Below, piece by piece: positions 53,807-61,879 of a stretch of 64,000 bases of DNA. Made by a program: the position numbers and the translations under genes. Position 1 is the stretch's first letter, and the number at the start of each line of letters is the position of its first letter. Origin of the DNA: Curtobacterium sp. MCSS17_008 (GTDB lineage Bacteria; Actinomycetota; Actinomycetes; Actinomycetales; Microbacteriaceae). The stretch covers positions 93,931-157,930 of the forward strand of contig NZ_QKSM01000006.1 in the NCBI RefSeq assembly GCF_003234185.1, in the 5' to 3' direction. Under the pieces are notes generated by a model that did no database searches, was not told the DNA's origin, and saw only the letters and a list, made by a program, of their open reading frames with translations.

Positions 53807-55420
53807 ATGACCGACACCGACCGCCTCGACCAGGCCGAGACCGTCCCGCTGGACGACCACGCCGCCGACCGTGCACGCACCGTCCCGCTGGACGACGCCG
53901 TGCCGCAGGGAGCCACGAAGCCCATGCCCGAGCAGCCCCGGACGCCCCACGCCGGTGCCTCGTCCGCGCCCTCGGGCTGGGGTGCGACGCCGTCCGCCGC
54001 GGGGCAGCCGCCGTCGTTCGCGGGCGGGCAGCCGTCGTTCGCGGGCGGGCAGCCGCCGTTCGCAGCGGACGGCGCCCCGGTCGGTGGTGGCGGGGCCGGC
54101 TCCGGGATGACCGCCGGTCGGTTCTACCGCGAGGCCTGGCGGCGCCTGCCCCGTGACTTCGGGTACATGGCGCTGACCGCGGTGCTGCTCTGCACGCTCT
54201 ACGCCGCGTTCCCGGCGGCGCTCCTCGGCCAGGGGCTGCGCGACCTGTTCAACCCCTTCGTGCTGCTGATGTTCTTCATCGCGCTGTTCGTGGCGCGCTG
54301 GCTCGGCCAGTTCGAGAAGCTCCGCATCGGCTGGGCCGACCCGAGGCCGATCCGCCCGGTGGACTGGACCCCGCGCTGGCAGCAGAACTGGTGGACGCGC
54401 ACCGGGTCGGCGGTGGCGAACCCGCACTACTGGCTCTACCTGCTGCACGCGGCCGTCGTCTACCCGCTCGCGGCCCTGGTCACCGTCGGCGCCGGCGTGC
54501 TCCTGGCCACCGGGTTCCTCTGGCCGCTGGCGGTCGGCGCCGCCTGGGCCTTCGGCGGCATCGGCGGCCTGTACTTCCCGAGCTGGGACACCGGTCTGAT
54601 CGGTGGCGTCGCGCTCCTCGGCCTGCTGTCGATGGCGGCGTCCGTCCTGCTCCTGCCGCTCTGGGCCCGCGGGTCGGTGCTCGCCCACTACTGGATCGAC
54701 TTCGGCCTGCTCGGCGGGTTCCGAGCCGAGCAGCTCGAGCAGCGCGTCGCCGGTCTGCAGGCGTCGCGGGCCGGTGCGGTGACCGCCGAGGGCCAGGCGC
54801 TCCGGCAGATCGAGCGCGACCTGCACGACGGCCCGCAGCAGCGACTCGTCCGACTCCGCATGGACCTGGCGGCCGCCGAGCGCGCGTTCGACCGCGACCC
54901 GGAGAAGGCGAAGCAGCTCATCGGCGAGGCGACCGAGCACGCGCAGGACGCCCTCGACGAACTGCGCGCCCTGTCCCGGGGCTTCGCCCCGCCGATCCTG
55001 CTCGACCGCGGCCTGGTCGCCGCGCTCGAGGCCCTGGTGGCGCGGACGCCGATCCCCGTCGGACTGGACGTCCGTCTGCCCGAGGGGCTCGAGCTCGCGA
55101 CGGAGATCCAGCGCAACGTCTACTTCACGGTGAGCGAGCTGCTGACGAACACGACGAAGCACGCGGGCGCGTCGACCGCGGGCGTCTACCTGGGACTCAT
55201 CGTGGACGCCTCGGGCCTCTGGTACCTGACGGTCAGCGTCACCGACGACGGCCGGGGCGGTGCCCGTCCGCAGGAGGGACACGGACTCGAGGGCCTGACC
55301 GGCCGGATGCGGGCGCTGGACGGCGAGCTCGTGGTGAACAGCCCAGACGGTGGCCCGACCGAGGTCACGGCACGGATCCCGCTCGGCGCCCTGAACGGCG
55401 TCCCCGTCGGACGCGCCTGA
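53807..55420 (+). CDS. Sensor histidine kinase (HisKA_3, NarL-type system)
   Basis: 537 residues. A disordered N-terminus of about 100 residues includes FAGGQPSFAGGQPPFA repeats. A four-helix PF13796-like sensor domain (about 105-300) follows, then IERDLHDGPQQRLVRLRMDL with the phospho-His near 341, and an ATPase domain with VSELLTNTTKHA, DDGRGGA and GHGLEGLTGRM. 40 bp before the response regulator gene. The signal is unknown; similar systems sense envelope stress. Confidence 0.94.
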   Translation: MTDTDRLDQAETVPLDDHAADRARTVPLDDAVPQGATKPMPEQPRTPHAGASSAPSGWGATPSAAGQPPSFAGGQPSFAGGQPPFAADGAPVGGGGAGSGMTAGRFYREAWRRLPRDFGYMALTAVLLCTLYAAFPAALLGQGLRDLFNPFVLLMFFIALFVARWLGQFEKLRIGWADPRPIRPVDWTPRWQQNWWTRTGSAVANPHYWLYLLHAAVVYPLAALVTVGAGVLLATGFLWPLAVGAAWAFGGIGGLYFPSWDTGLIGGVALLGLLSMAASVLLLPLWARGSVLAHYWIDFGLLGGFRAEQLEQRVAGLQASRAGAVTAEGQALRQIERDLHDGPQQRLVRLRMDLAAAERAFDRDPEKAKQLIGEATEHAQDALDELRALSRGFAPPILLDRGLVAALEALVARTPIPVGLDVRLPEGLELATEIQRNVYFTVSELLTNTTKHAGASTAGVYLGLIVDASGLWYLTVSVTDDGRGGARPQEGHGLEGLTGRMRALDGELVVNSPDGGPTEVTARIPLGALNGVPVGRA

Positions 55421-55460
55421 GGCCGCGGGGAGCACGGACGCTCCCACTAGGCTGGTCGGC

Positions 55461-56123
55461 ATGAGCGACGGCCCGGATGCAGCACGCATCCGGGCCGTCG
55501 TCGTCGACGACGCCGTCCTCCTCCGCGAAGGGCTCGCCCGCGTCCTCGACGAGGCGGGCATCGACGTCGTCGGCCAGTACGCCGACGCCGACGCGTTCCT
55601 CGCCACGCTGCCGCACGCGGCGCCGGACGTCGTCGTGATGGACGTGCGGATGCCGCCGACCTTCACCGACGAGGGCGTCCGTGCCGCCGTCGAGACCCGC
55701 CGCATCGCCCCGCGCACCGGGGTCCTGCTGCTCTCCCAGTACGTCGAGGCCACCTACGCCGAGGACGTCCTCGCCGCCGGCGCGACGGGCATCGGCTACC
55801 TGCTCAAGGACCGCGTGACCCGGCTCGAGGAGATCGACGACGCCGTCCGGCGCATCGCCAGCGGGGGCACGGTGCTGGACCCCGAGGTCGTCACCCAGCT
55901 CATGGGCCGCCGTCGAGACCCGCTCGCCGCCCTGACGCCGCGGGAGCGCGAGGTGCTCGGACTCATGGCCGAGGGCCGCACGAACGCCGCGATCGCCCGC
56001 GCGCTGGTGATCGGTACCGGTGCCGTCGAGAAGCACGTCTCGAGCATCTTCGGCAAGCTCGCCCTCGAGGACACCGGTGAGGACCACCGCCGGGTGCTCG
56101 CGGTGCTGGCCTACCTCGGCTGA
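55461..56123 (+). CDS. LuxR-type response regulator
   Basis: 220 residues. Receiver with VVVDDAVLLREGL and phospho-acceptor Asp61 in VVVMDVRMPP, KD pair in LLKDRVT. C-terminal LuxR HTH: LTPREREVLGLMAEGRTNAAIARALVIGTGAVEKHVSSIFGKL. Partner of the upstream kinase. TAGGCT is 7 nt before ATG 55461 (55448-55453), so it can also be transcribed alone as a leaderless mRNA. Confidence 0.96.
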   Translation: MSDGPDAARIRAVVVDDAVLLREGLARVLDEAGIDVVGQYADADAFLATLPHAAPDVVVMDVRMPPTFTDEGVRAAVETRRIAPRTGVLLLSQYVEATYAEDVLAAGATGIGYLLKDRVTRLEEIDDAVRRIASGGTVLDPEVVTQLMGRRRDPLAALTPREREVLGLMAEGRTNAAIARALVIGTGAVEKHVSSIFGKLALEDTGEDHRRVLAVLAYLG

Positions 56124-56149
56124 TCGTCACCACGCATGGCGACCGCACC

Positions 56150-57037
56150 GTGACCCGCGTCCCCGCACCGCTGCTGGCGCTCGCCGCGATGGTGTCCGTG
56201 CAGATCGGTGCCGCGGTGGCGAAGACGCGCTTCGACGAGGTCGGGTCGGTCGGTGCCGCGACGCTCCGGCTCGTCATCGGTGCCGTGGTCCTCGTGCTCG
56301 TGGTGCGCCCCCGCGTGCGGCACTGGACGCGGGCGCAGTGGACCGCCGCGGTGCTGCTCGGCCTGGCGCTCGGCGGCATGAACGTGTTCATCTACGTGGC
56401 GTTCGCGACCATCCCGATCGGCGTCGCGGTGACGATCGAGTTCCTCGGACCGCTCGCCCTGTCGCTCGTGCACACGCGGCGGTGGGGTGACGTCACCTGG
56501 GCCCTGCTGGCACTCGCCGGGGTCGTGCTGCTCGGCGTCGGTCCCGCCGCGGTGACCGCGGTCGGGGGCCTGGTCGCGGCCATCGCCGCCGCGGTCTGCT
56601 GGGCGGGCTACATCGTGATGAACCGCCGGGTGGGGGCGGCGATCCCGGGGGTCGACGGGCTCGCGGTGTCGATGGTCGTCGCGATGCTCGTGTCCCTGCC
56701 GACCGGGCTCCGGCCGGCGATCGAGGGTGTGGCCGGGCACCCGTCGTTGCTGCTCGTGTTCGCCGCGGTCGCGGTGCTGTCGAGCGTGCTGCCCTACGCA
56801 CTCGAGATGCTCGCGCTCCGACGGATGCCGACCCGCGTGTTCGGCGTGCTGCAGAGCCTCGGACCGGCGATCGCTGCGCTGGCGGGGCTCGTGGTCCTGC
56901 GCGAGGGGCTGGCGGTGCAGGAGGTCGTCGCCCTCGCGTGCGTGAGCATCGCGAGCATCGGTGTCACGCTGTCGGCGCGACGCGGTCGCGCTCGCGCCGC
57001 GGTCGGACCGACGGGAGGCGCGGGTCCGCTTCCCTGA
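56150..57037 (+). CDS. EamA-family exporter, RhtA-like
   Basis: 295 residues, 10 helices. VSVQIGAAVAKTRFDEVGSVGAATLRL, GMNVFIYVAFATIPIGVAVTIEFLGPLALSL and LEMLALRRMPTRVFGVLQSLGPAIAALAG are typical of the RhtA threonine/homoserine efflux branch. GTG 56150 is 26 bp after the response regulator, so it may be its target and operon partner. Ends in a family-A palindrome. Confidence 0.9.
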   Translation: MTRVPAPLLALAAMVSVQIGAAVAKTRFDEVGSVGAATLRLVIGAVVLVLVVRPRVRHWTRAQWTAAVLLGLALGGMNVFIYVAFATIPIGVAVTIEFLGPLALSLVHTRRWGDVTWALLALAGVVLLGVGPAAVTAVGGLVAAIAAAVCWAGYIVMNRRVGAAIPGVDGLAVSMVVAMLVSLPTGLRPAIEGVAGHPSLLLVFAAVAVLSSVLPYALEMLALRRMPTRVFGVLQSLGPAIAALAGLVVLREGLAVQEVVALACVSIASIGVTLSARRGRARAAVGPTGGAGPLP

Positions 57038-57065
57038 CGCCGGGAACGTCCGCCGCGCCTCCCGT
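57011..57065. terminator. Family-A hairpin between convergent genes
   Basis: Arms ACGGGAGGCGCGG (57011-57023) and CCGCGCCTCCCGT (57053-57065) with a 29-nt loop. It starts inside the last codons of the exporter and ends 8 bp before the convergent 50-residue gene's stop. Confidence 0.68.
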
Positions 57066-57073
57066 GGGGGCGC

Positions 57074-57226
57074 TCACTCGACGCGGAGGAAGTCCGCGTA
57101 CGTGGGTTCCGCCTGCACACCCGACAGCAGCGCCGGGTCGTTGATCCGCCGCTCGACGTAGGCCGCGATGACCTCCGGCGGCGTGAGCACGTGGGCGACC
57201 CAGGACGGCACCTCGCTCTTCTTCAT
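57074..57226 (-). CDS. Small hypothetical protein, 50 residues
   Basis: Starts ATG 57226 with AAGGAGG 7 nt upstream, one of the best ribosome sites in the window. The protein opens MKKSEVPSWVAHVLTPPEV, continues IAAYVERRINDPALL and ends EPTYADFLRVE. Soluble, no known domain. An inverted repeat ACTGATCG/CGATCAGT (57241-57248, 57263-57270) lies just upstream and could be an operator. Confidence 0.75.
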   Translation of the reverse strand: MKKSEVPSWVAHVLTPPEVIAAYVERRINDPALLSGVQAEPTYADFLRVE

Positions 57227-57240
57227 GGCGCCTCCTTCCG

Positions 57241-57270
57241 ACTGATCGCGGGGCGAACTACACGATCAGT
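57241..57270. promoter_or_regulatory. Inverted repeat upstream of the 50-residue gene
   Basis: 8-bp perfect arms ACTGATCG and CGATCAGT with a 14-bp centre, starting 15 bp before the ATG. Possible operator; no regulator assigned. Confidence 0.4.
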
Positions 57271-57324
57271 GAGTATCTCGATGAACCGGTGTCGGCAGAA
57301 CGATCCTCGTGATCCAGGCCGAAG

Positions 57325-57648
57325 TCAATGCGGTGCGTCCTGCGGATGCCGGTCCGTGCGGTCGGCCCTGAGCGCACGGTGCTTCACGGCCGACCGCCAC
57401 ACCCATGCGTCGGCCTGCTGCCCGAACTGCGCCCACTCGACGAGGACGGCGTCACGCGTCCAGCTCTTCGCGAACCCCTTCACCCGGATGTGGAAGGTCG
57501 GGAACTGGATCCACGCCCACACGGGTACGGGCGTGACGGCGTGGCAGACGTCGGGCCCGCGGGCCTCCTCGGACAGGGAGTAGGCGCGCGGGCGTTCGAC
57601 CTCCGGGTGTTCCGGGGGCTGCCACCGGTTCTCGCGACGCCGTCCCAC
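57325..57648 (-). CDS. SOS-regulated hypothetical protein
   Basis: 107 residues from GTG 57648. Opens MGRRRENRWQPPEHPEVERP, with a Trp-rich centre (PVPVWAWIQFPTFHIRVKGFAKSW, then VLVEWAQFG, WVWRSAVKHR). It looks like a basic, compact protein; I cannot name a family, though similar small proteins are familiar beside DNA-repair genes in actinobacteria. A perfect LexA box sits inside its promoter, so induction by DNA damage is expected. Confidence 0.78.
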   Translation of the reverse strand: MGRRRENRWQPPEHPEVERPRAYSLSEEARGPDVCHAVTPVPVWAWIQFPTFHIRVKGFAKSWTRDAVLVEWAQFGQQADAWVWRSAVKHRALRADRTDRHPQDAPH

Positions 57649-57654
57649 AGCGAT

Positions 57655-57683
57655 ATTCGAACGTGTGTTCGAACCGACGTCAA
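57655..57683 (-). promoter_or_regulatory. LexA (SOS) box inside a leaderless promoter
   Basis: TTCGAACGTGTGTTCGAA (57656-57673) contains the actinobacterial LexA consensus TCGAAC-N4-GTTCGA exactly. On the minus strand -35 TTGACG (57678-57683), a 17-nt spacer and -10 TCGAAT (57655-57660) follow, then 6 nt to the GTG. LexA would cover the spacer and -10. Confidence 0.82.
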
Positions 57684-57794
57684 GTCGGTCGCGTCGTACG
57701 GACCGGGATCCGGCGCGTGCGGGCGTGTCGGACGCGGTCCCATCGACAGGGCGACACGCCGCGCGCGGTGCGACGTCTCGTCACGTCACCCGCC

Positions 57795-59288
57795 TCACAC
57801 GCGCACTACGGCCGAGCGCGCCAGCTCGGTGCCGTCGGAACCGATGGCGACCGCCCGCACCCACCGCGCCGACGTCGGCAGCGCGACGTGTGTCTCGAAC
57901 CCCGTCCGATCCGCCGTCACGGAGGACGTCAGGGCGTCCTGGGCGGTGCCGTGGTCGAAGCGCCACGACACCGTCTCGGTGGACCCGTTCCACGACGCGT
58001 ACGCGCGGGGGGTGCCGGCCGTGGTCCGGGCCACGACCGCCGGGGGTCGGGCAGGCGTGCCGGTCCACTCGTGTCGGAACGACCGGTACGAGGCGCCGTC
58101 GAAGGCGATGTCGAGCACCACCGTGCCGTCCGCCGCGAACTCGGTCAGGCCCTTGCCCGTGCCCCAGCCGACCAACAGGTGACCGCCGTCGAGGTGCTGC
58201 ATCGACCCCATCGCGATGCCCTTGCGGCCTGCGTGCCGGTACTCGTGGTCGAGCGTCGCCGTCATGGCCTGCTCGTCGAGTCGCAGGACGAGGCCGCGCG
58301 ACGGGGAACTGCCGTCCTTGCTCACGTTGTCGAACAGGGTCATGCGCGTCGGTGACGATCGAACGGCGTGGTGCTGCCACGCGAACACGGCGTCGTCGGC
58401 GACCTCGAAGTCACTGCGCTCCCCGCCGAGGCGCCACCGGACGGCACCCGACGACCGATCGATCGCGTAGACCGCGTGCGTGTGCCGAGCGGAGAGGAGC
58501 AGGCCGTCGTCGCCGTCGACCGTGCACGAGTTGAGGTGGAACGGGTCCCAGGGGGAGGCGGCGCTGCGGCCGTCGTCGCCGATCGCCTGCTTGCTCTCGG
58601 CGAGCGCGAGGTGGTCGCTCGCACGCCAGTCGAGCAGCAGGGCACCGCTCGCGATGTCGATCTCCTGCACGTGGCAGTCGATGAACCAGCCGTCCGTCGG
58701 CCCGCCGACGGACGACAGGTCGCCCGGGACGACCGGGTACGCGGTGACGAGCGCGGTGTCCTGGGCCGTGATGAGGAACTCGTGCAGGTCCACCGACAGG
58801 CCGTTGCCGGCGTGGACCGTCTCGAGGACCCGGTAGGACCGGTCGAGGATCGTCCCGGTCGCGATGCCGTACCCGTCGGTCAGCAGCCCGGAGACGTACG
58901 TGAGCACCGGCTCGCCCCGGTACTCCTGCACGCGCAGGTCGTACATGTCCGCGCCGCTCGTGTCGACCCAGACGGGTTCGCCCTCGTCGTCGGTGATGAC
59001 CCCTCGGTGCACGTCCGTGTCGAGGGCCGAGAACAGCAGGCCGGGGGCCGGTGTGCCGGTGCCGCGGGTCACGGTCGTGCCGGCGAGGGTGGGCTGGATC
59101 GTGGCCCAGCGCCGGACCGCGGCGGCGTCGGCGGCCGGCTCGGCCTCCGCGGACGGGGTCGGGGATGCCACGCGGGTGTGCGCGAGTGGTCGGCCGAACC
59201 ACCCGGCGGCCCCGCCGGCGGCGAGACCACCGGCGCCCACGAGCAGGTCCCGTCGTCCGAGTGCGTGTCGCTGCGTCGTGTCGCCCAT
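57795..59288 (-). CDS. Arylsulfotransferase (ASST)-like protein, Tat exported
   Basis: 497 residues. N-terminal GRRDLLVGAGGLAAGGAAGWF has the twin Arg (12-13) and hydrophobic stretch of a Tat signal. The rest is a beta-propeller: DLHEFLITAQDTALV, WFIDCHVQEIDIASGALLLDWRASDH, DPFHLNSCTVDGD and FAWQHHAVRSSPTRMTLFDN match the ASST family, with HxN/H active-site-type residues. It may transfer sulfate between phenolic compounds outside the cell; many family members are uncharacterised. Confidence 0.88.
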   Translation of the reverse strand: MGDTTQRHALGRRDLLVGAGGLAAGGAAGWFGRPLAHTRVASPTPSAEAEPAADAAAVRRWATIQPTLAGTTVTRGTGTPAPGLLFSALDTDVHRGVITDDEGEPVWVDTSGADMYDLRVQEYRGEPVLTYVSGLLTDGYGIATGTILDRSYRVLETVHAGNGLSVDLHEFLITAQDTALVTAYPVVPGDLSSVGGPTDGWFIDCHVQEIDIASGALLLDWRASDHLALAESKQAIGDDGRSAASPWDPFHLNSCTVDGDDGLLLSARHTHAVYAIDRSSGAVRWRLGGERSDFEVADDAVFAWQHHAVRSSPTRMTLFDNVSKDGSSPSRGLVLRLDEQAMTATLDHEYRHAGRKGIAMGSMQHLDGGHLLVGWGTGKGLTEFAADGTVVLDIAFDGASYRSFRHEWTGTPARPPAVVARTTAGTPRAYASWNGSTETVSWRFDHGTAQDALTSSVTADRTGFETHVALPTSARWVRAVAIGSDGTELARSAVVRV

Positions 59289-59360
59289 GTGCTCATCATC
59301 GACCGCGGGCCCATGCCCTGCCCGAGACGGTCCGATGAGCGAGCCGAGAGCGCAAGAACG

Positions 59361-59455
59361 GGACGGGAGGATCGACGACCGCGCGGAGCGCCAGCGGGAG
59401 ACACTCCGCCGTCCGCCGGGAACAGGACGGGAGGACCGACGACCGCGCGGAGCGC
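59361..59455. repeat. 31-bp direct repeat, 64-bp offset
   Basis: Copies at 59361-59391 and 59425-59455 differ at one base and start with the family-A core GGACGGGAGG. They flank the chromosome side of the tRNA fragment. Confidence 0.75.
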
Positions 59456-59465
59456 TGACGAGCAC

Positions 59466-59508
59466 GGAGGGGATGACGGGAATCGAACCCGCGTGGCCAG
59501 TTTGGAAG
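59466..59508 (-). other. 3' fragment of tRNA-Gly (TCC), probable att site
   Basis: On the minus strand the anticodon loop CTTCCAA (59502-59508), 3' anticodon stem ACTGG, T-arm GCGGG-TTCGATT-CCCGT and acceptor CATCCCC with T discriminator are intact. The 5' half is not: the bases before the loop cannot pair with ACTGG, and no GGGGATG acceptor is found. A tRNA 3' end cut at the anticodon loop is the classic footprint of tyrosine-integrase insertion. Confidence 0.75.
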
Positions 59509-59747
59509 AACGTCCCTCGTGCGCTACCGCTGCAAACCGACGCGAACTGATCCGACCTCTGCGGCGCTGTCCTGGCCCGTATTTTCGGGCTTCGAAGAGA
59601 GCCGCAGTGGCTCACGTCGGTTCGGCTAGGTCGGGCGTGGTGGAGCGCGGTTGGAGGGGTTCCAGGAGGGGCAGGACACCGTTCGGACGTCTCGCCGCGG
59701 GAGCGCGCCACCCCGAGAGAACAAGCCTCCCCACCTATGCTGTCGCT

Positions 59748-60410
59748 ATGCCGCCAGTCACCGAAGAAGAGCTCCGGGACTTCGTCCGCGTAGCTGTGGC
59801 GGACGACGGAAGCGATGGGCAGACTGCTCCGCTCGTCGTCGACGAGTTCGTCGTGGGCACCGAGGGGCGTATCGACCTCGCCCTGGTGGGAGACGCGTTG
59901 ATCGGCTATGAGCTGAAGAGCGACCTAGATACGCTGCGTCGTCTCCCTCAGCAGATGTCCTCATACTCGAAGGTGTTCGATTTCTGCACCTTGGTCGTCA
60001 CGGACCGCCACCTGGGCGCGGCGAGACGCGCCCTCGATTCACGTTGGGGGCTCGCCGTTGTCCGACGCGAGGCCGGGAAATTGACCTACAAGCAGATCCG
60101 AAAGGCACGGCCGCTCCGTCGCACGGATGCGGTCGCGCTCGCCGGTCTGCTCTGGCGGGACGAGGCGCTCCACGCCCTGGACTTGCTCGGTGCCGCGGCA
60201 GGGCTCCGGTCTAAGCCCCGGGATGTCCTCTGGGAACGCCTCGCACAGGTTGCGAGTCAGGACGAGTTGAGAGCGATTGTTGTACGAGCGCTCACGGCTC
60301 GCCAAGGGTGGCGAGACGTTCAAGCACCACGTGAATATGACGAGACATTCCAATACGCAGGTGCGTCGTCGCGTTTCCTGGCCCGGCGCTTCCGTCCGCA
60401 ATATCGCTGA
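59748..60410 (+). CDS. sce7726 family protein, predicted PD-(D/E)XK nuclease
   Basis: 220 residues. RIDLALVGDALIGYELKSD gives Asp43 and E55-L-K57, and QMSSY (69-73) fits the QxxxY motif of RecB/Cas4-type nucleases, so I predict a PD-(D/E)XK fold. The C-terminal half is helical and basic. TATGCT 6 nt before ATG 59748 suggests a leaderless mRNA. The family was named with a neighbour, sce7725, of the beta-protein type; the same pair is found here, convergent and overlapping by 119 bp. Confidence 0.85.
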   Translation: MPPVTEEELRDFVRVAVADDGSDGQTAPLVVDEFVVGTEGRIDLALVGDALIGYELKSDLDTLRRLPQQMSSYSKVFDFCTLVVTDRHLGAARRALDSRWGLAVVRREAGKLTYKQIRKARPLRRTDAVALAGLLWRDEALHALDLLGAAAGLRSKPRDVLWERLAQVASQDELRAIVVRALTARQGWRDVQAPREYDETFQYAGASSRFLARRFRPQYR

Positions 60411-61320
60411 TCTGCTGGTCAGCAATTGAGAAGCTGGCCCCCGAGTAGTAGGGGGCCGACACGATGCCTGAGGCAAGCGCTCGATATTGCGGCGACGGTG
60501 CTTTCCGCTCCTTCGCGCGATGTATGAACCAGTCGGTGCCGCTCGTGTACCGCATGTTTGGGATGGGAGTGAACGGTGCCCCGCCATAGGTGGGCACGCC
60601 AATCGCATAGTCCGCAAAGACGACGGGGCGACCGATGCCGGGCCGAACCGTCATGAATGCGGACGCGTCAGCTCTTGCAATAGCCGTTACACTCTCTCGC
60701 GGCGCGACATCCCCAATTGCCGAAGGGAATGCGGAGAATGCCACGACAACCGAACGCCAGTCGTTGAGAGCCGGGAGGGCGTGAACCGCCTGGCCGGCGA
60801 CAGCGGCCTGGATGGCGACACTGCCCGACAGCAGCCCCGCATCGACCACGATGTCAACTTCGGAGCGGGCAAGCCCAAGAGACGCAACTGTGGACTCAAC
60901 ATCGGTTGCCATGTTGATTGCCTCGTCGATCAAGTCCTCCACGTCGAGGCGGATGACGACGCCACGACCGTCCGTGCGTATAACCGACGCGACCACACCG
61001 AGCGTGAGAGGTTCCTCGGTTGCAGTGATGACGGGGACGCTAGTCACGGCTTCATGACGCAGCGCGGCGAAAAGGTCATCGACGACCGGGGCGAAGTCGG
61101 AATCGTCCTGCCCCTCAGCGTTGAGGGCTTGGACCCAGATCTGATTCGGCCCCTGCCAGACCCTTGAGATCGCTGCTGCTGCTCCGACTGGCTCGATGAC
61201 CTCCAAGAGGGGGACGAGGCGATCATTGGTGCAGCCGCCGATGGCGTCCAGCTCCGCTCGCTTGCTCTTGAGGATGGGGACATAAGCGTCAGTTGTAAGC
61301 GCGACATTGGGCGAGACCAT
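60292..61320 (-). CDS. Beta family protein (PF14350-like, sce7725 type)
   Basis: 342 residues, lower G+C than the chromosome. YVPILKSKRAELDAIGGCTNDRLVPLLEVIEP at the start, VVIRLDVEDLID, VDIVVDAGLLSG, WRSVVVAFSAFPSAIGD and FADYAIGVPTYGG fit the beta-protein family of phages and islands, with a repeated beta-alpha pattern like a TIM barrel. Function unknown. It shares 119 bp of 3' end with the convergent sce7726 gene. The 54-residue gene lies 41 bp upstream on the same strand. Confidence 0.82.
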   Translation of the reverse strand: MVSPNVALTTDAYVPILKSKRAELDAIGGCTNDRLVPLLEVIEPVGAAAAISRVWQGPNQIWVQALNAEGQDDSDFAPVVDDLFAALRHEAVTSVPVITATEEPLTLGVVASVIRTDGRGVVIRLDVEDLIDEAINMATDVESTVASLGLARSEVDIVVDAGLLSGSVAIQAAVAGQAVHALPALNDWRSVVVAFSAFPSAIGDVAPRESVTAIARADASAFMTVRPGIGRPVVFADYAIGVPTYGGAPFTPIPNMRYTSGTDWFIHRAKERKAPSPQYRALASGIVSAPYYSGASFSIADQQISDIADGSAGPGNATTHLRIGMSRHIHVVLERLATLGEP

Positions 61321-61361
61321 GATTGATACTCACTGCTGTGAGACGGCCCCGTCAGGTCCCC

Positions 61362-61526
61362 CTACTGGGGCTTGCGTCGATCAGGCATGTCCCTCCGGCT
61401 ACTCAGTCCCTCGCGCCGCATGGCGCGGGCTTGCGCCTGCACGGTGAGCGGGTGCTTCGCTCGCTCCTTGTCGTTGCCGGTGTACTCGGTGCCGCGGTCG
61501 CGGTCGCTGTTGTTGCTGTTGCTCAT
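61362..61526 (-). CDS. Small basic hydrophilic protein, 54 residues
   Basis: From ATG 61526, GGAAAG 10 nt upstream. MSNSNNSDRDRGTEYTGNDK, then QAQARAMRREGLSSRRDMPDRR: charged, probably disordered, no known family. It heads a two-gene unit with the beta-family gene. Confidence 0.55.
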   Translation of the reverse strand: MSNSNNSDRDRGTEYTGNDKERAKHPLTVQAQARAMRREGLSSRRDMPDRRKPQ

Positions 61527-61639
61527 GAGAATTGCTTTCCGTGATTGTCGATAGTTGCAGAAACAAAAACGCACCTATTGCCCCACGGGGCTGCCGCAGG
61601 TATGTACCGTTAATGCTACAGCCAACGGAAGGACAGCAC

Positions 61640-61879
61640 ATGGCAATGCCGCAATCGGAAGCAGAACTGCGAACCACGGTGCCGACGGAAGTAGTGGACG
61701 CGCTCGACTTGATGGTGCGCCTCGGCGGCATTTCCAAGGCGACAATCGTGCGCATTGCGCTTGTCGATCACCTGACGACTCTTGGGGTGCTGTTCCCCGA
61801 AGTCGCTCAGACGCTCCGCCCGACTAAGACCCGCGGCCGACTCAGCAGTGACCGCTCAACCCAAAAGGACGACCGATGA
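61640..61879 (+). CDS. Ribbon-helix-helix-like DNA-binding protein
   Basis: 79 residues from ATG 61640 with GGAAGGA 6 nt upstream. LRTTVPTEVVDALDLMVRLGGISKATIVRIALVDHL has the beta-strand, helix, turn, helix pattern of CopG/Arc-type regulators. Probably an autoregulator or plasmid/island maintenance factor. The stop overlaps the next ATG (ATGA). Confidence 0.7.
   Translation: MAMPQSEAELRTTVPTEVVDALDLMVRLGGISKATIVRIALVDHLTTLGVLFPEVAQTLRPTKTRGRLSSDRSTQKDDR

Larger units (their letters stand above)
59289..59747. other. Junction region, island boundary
   Basis: No gene seen in 459 bp. It holds a direct repeat (59361-59391 and 59425-59455, 30 of 31 identical), the tRNA-Gly 3' fragment (59466-59508) and a weak hairpin GCCCG/CGGGC near 59575-59590. 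The leaderless promoter of the sce7726 gene (TATGCT, 59736-59741) is at its right end. Confidence 0.65.

Noticed and set aside
59466..59560. A complete tRNA-Gly gene.
   Set aside because: The 3' half is good, but the bases upstream of the anticodon loop do not form the 5' anticodon stem, and no 5' acceptor strand is found. A GCGGTAGCGC stretch resembles a D-arm by chance only.
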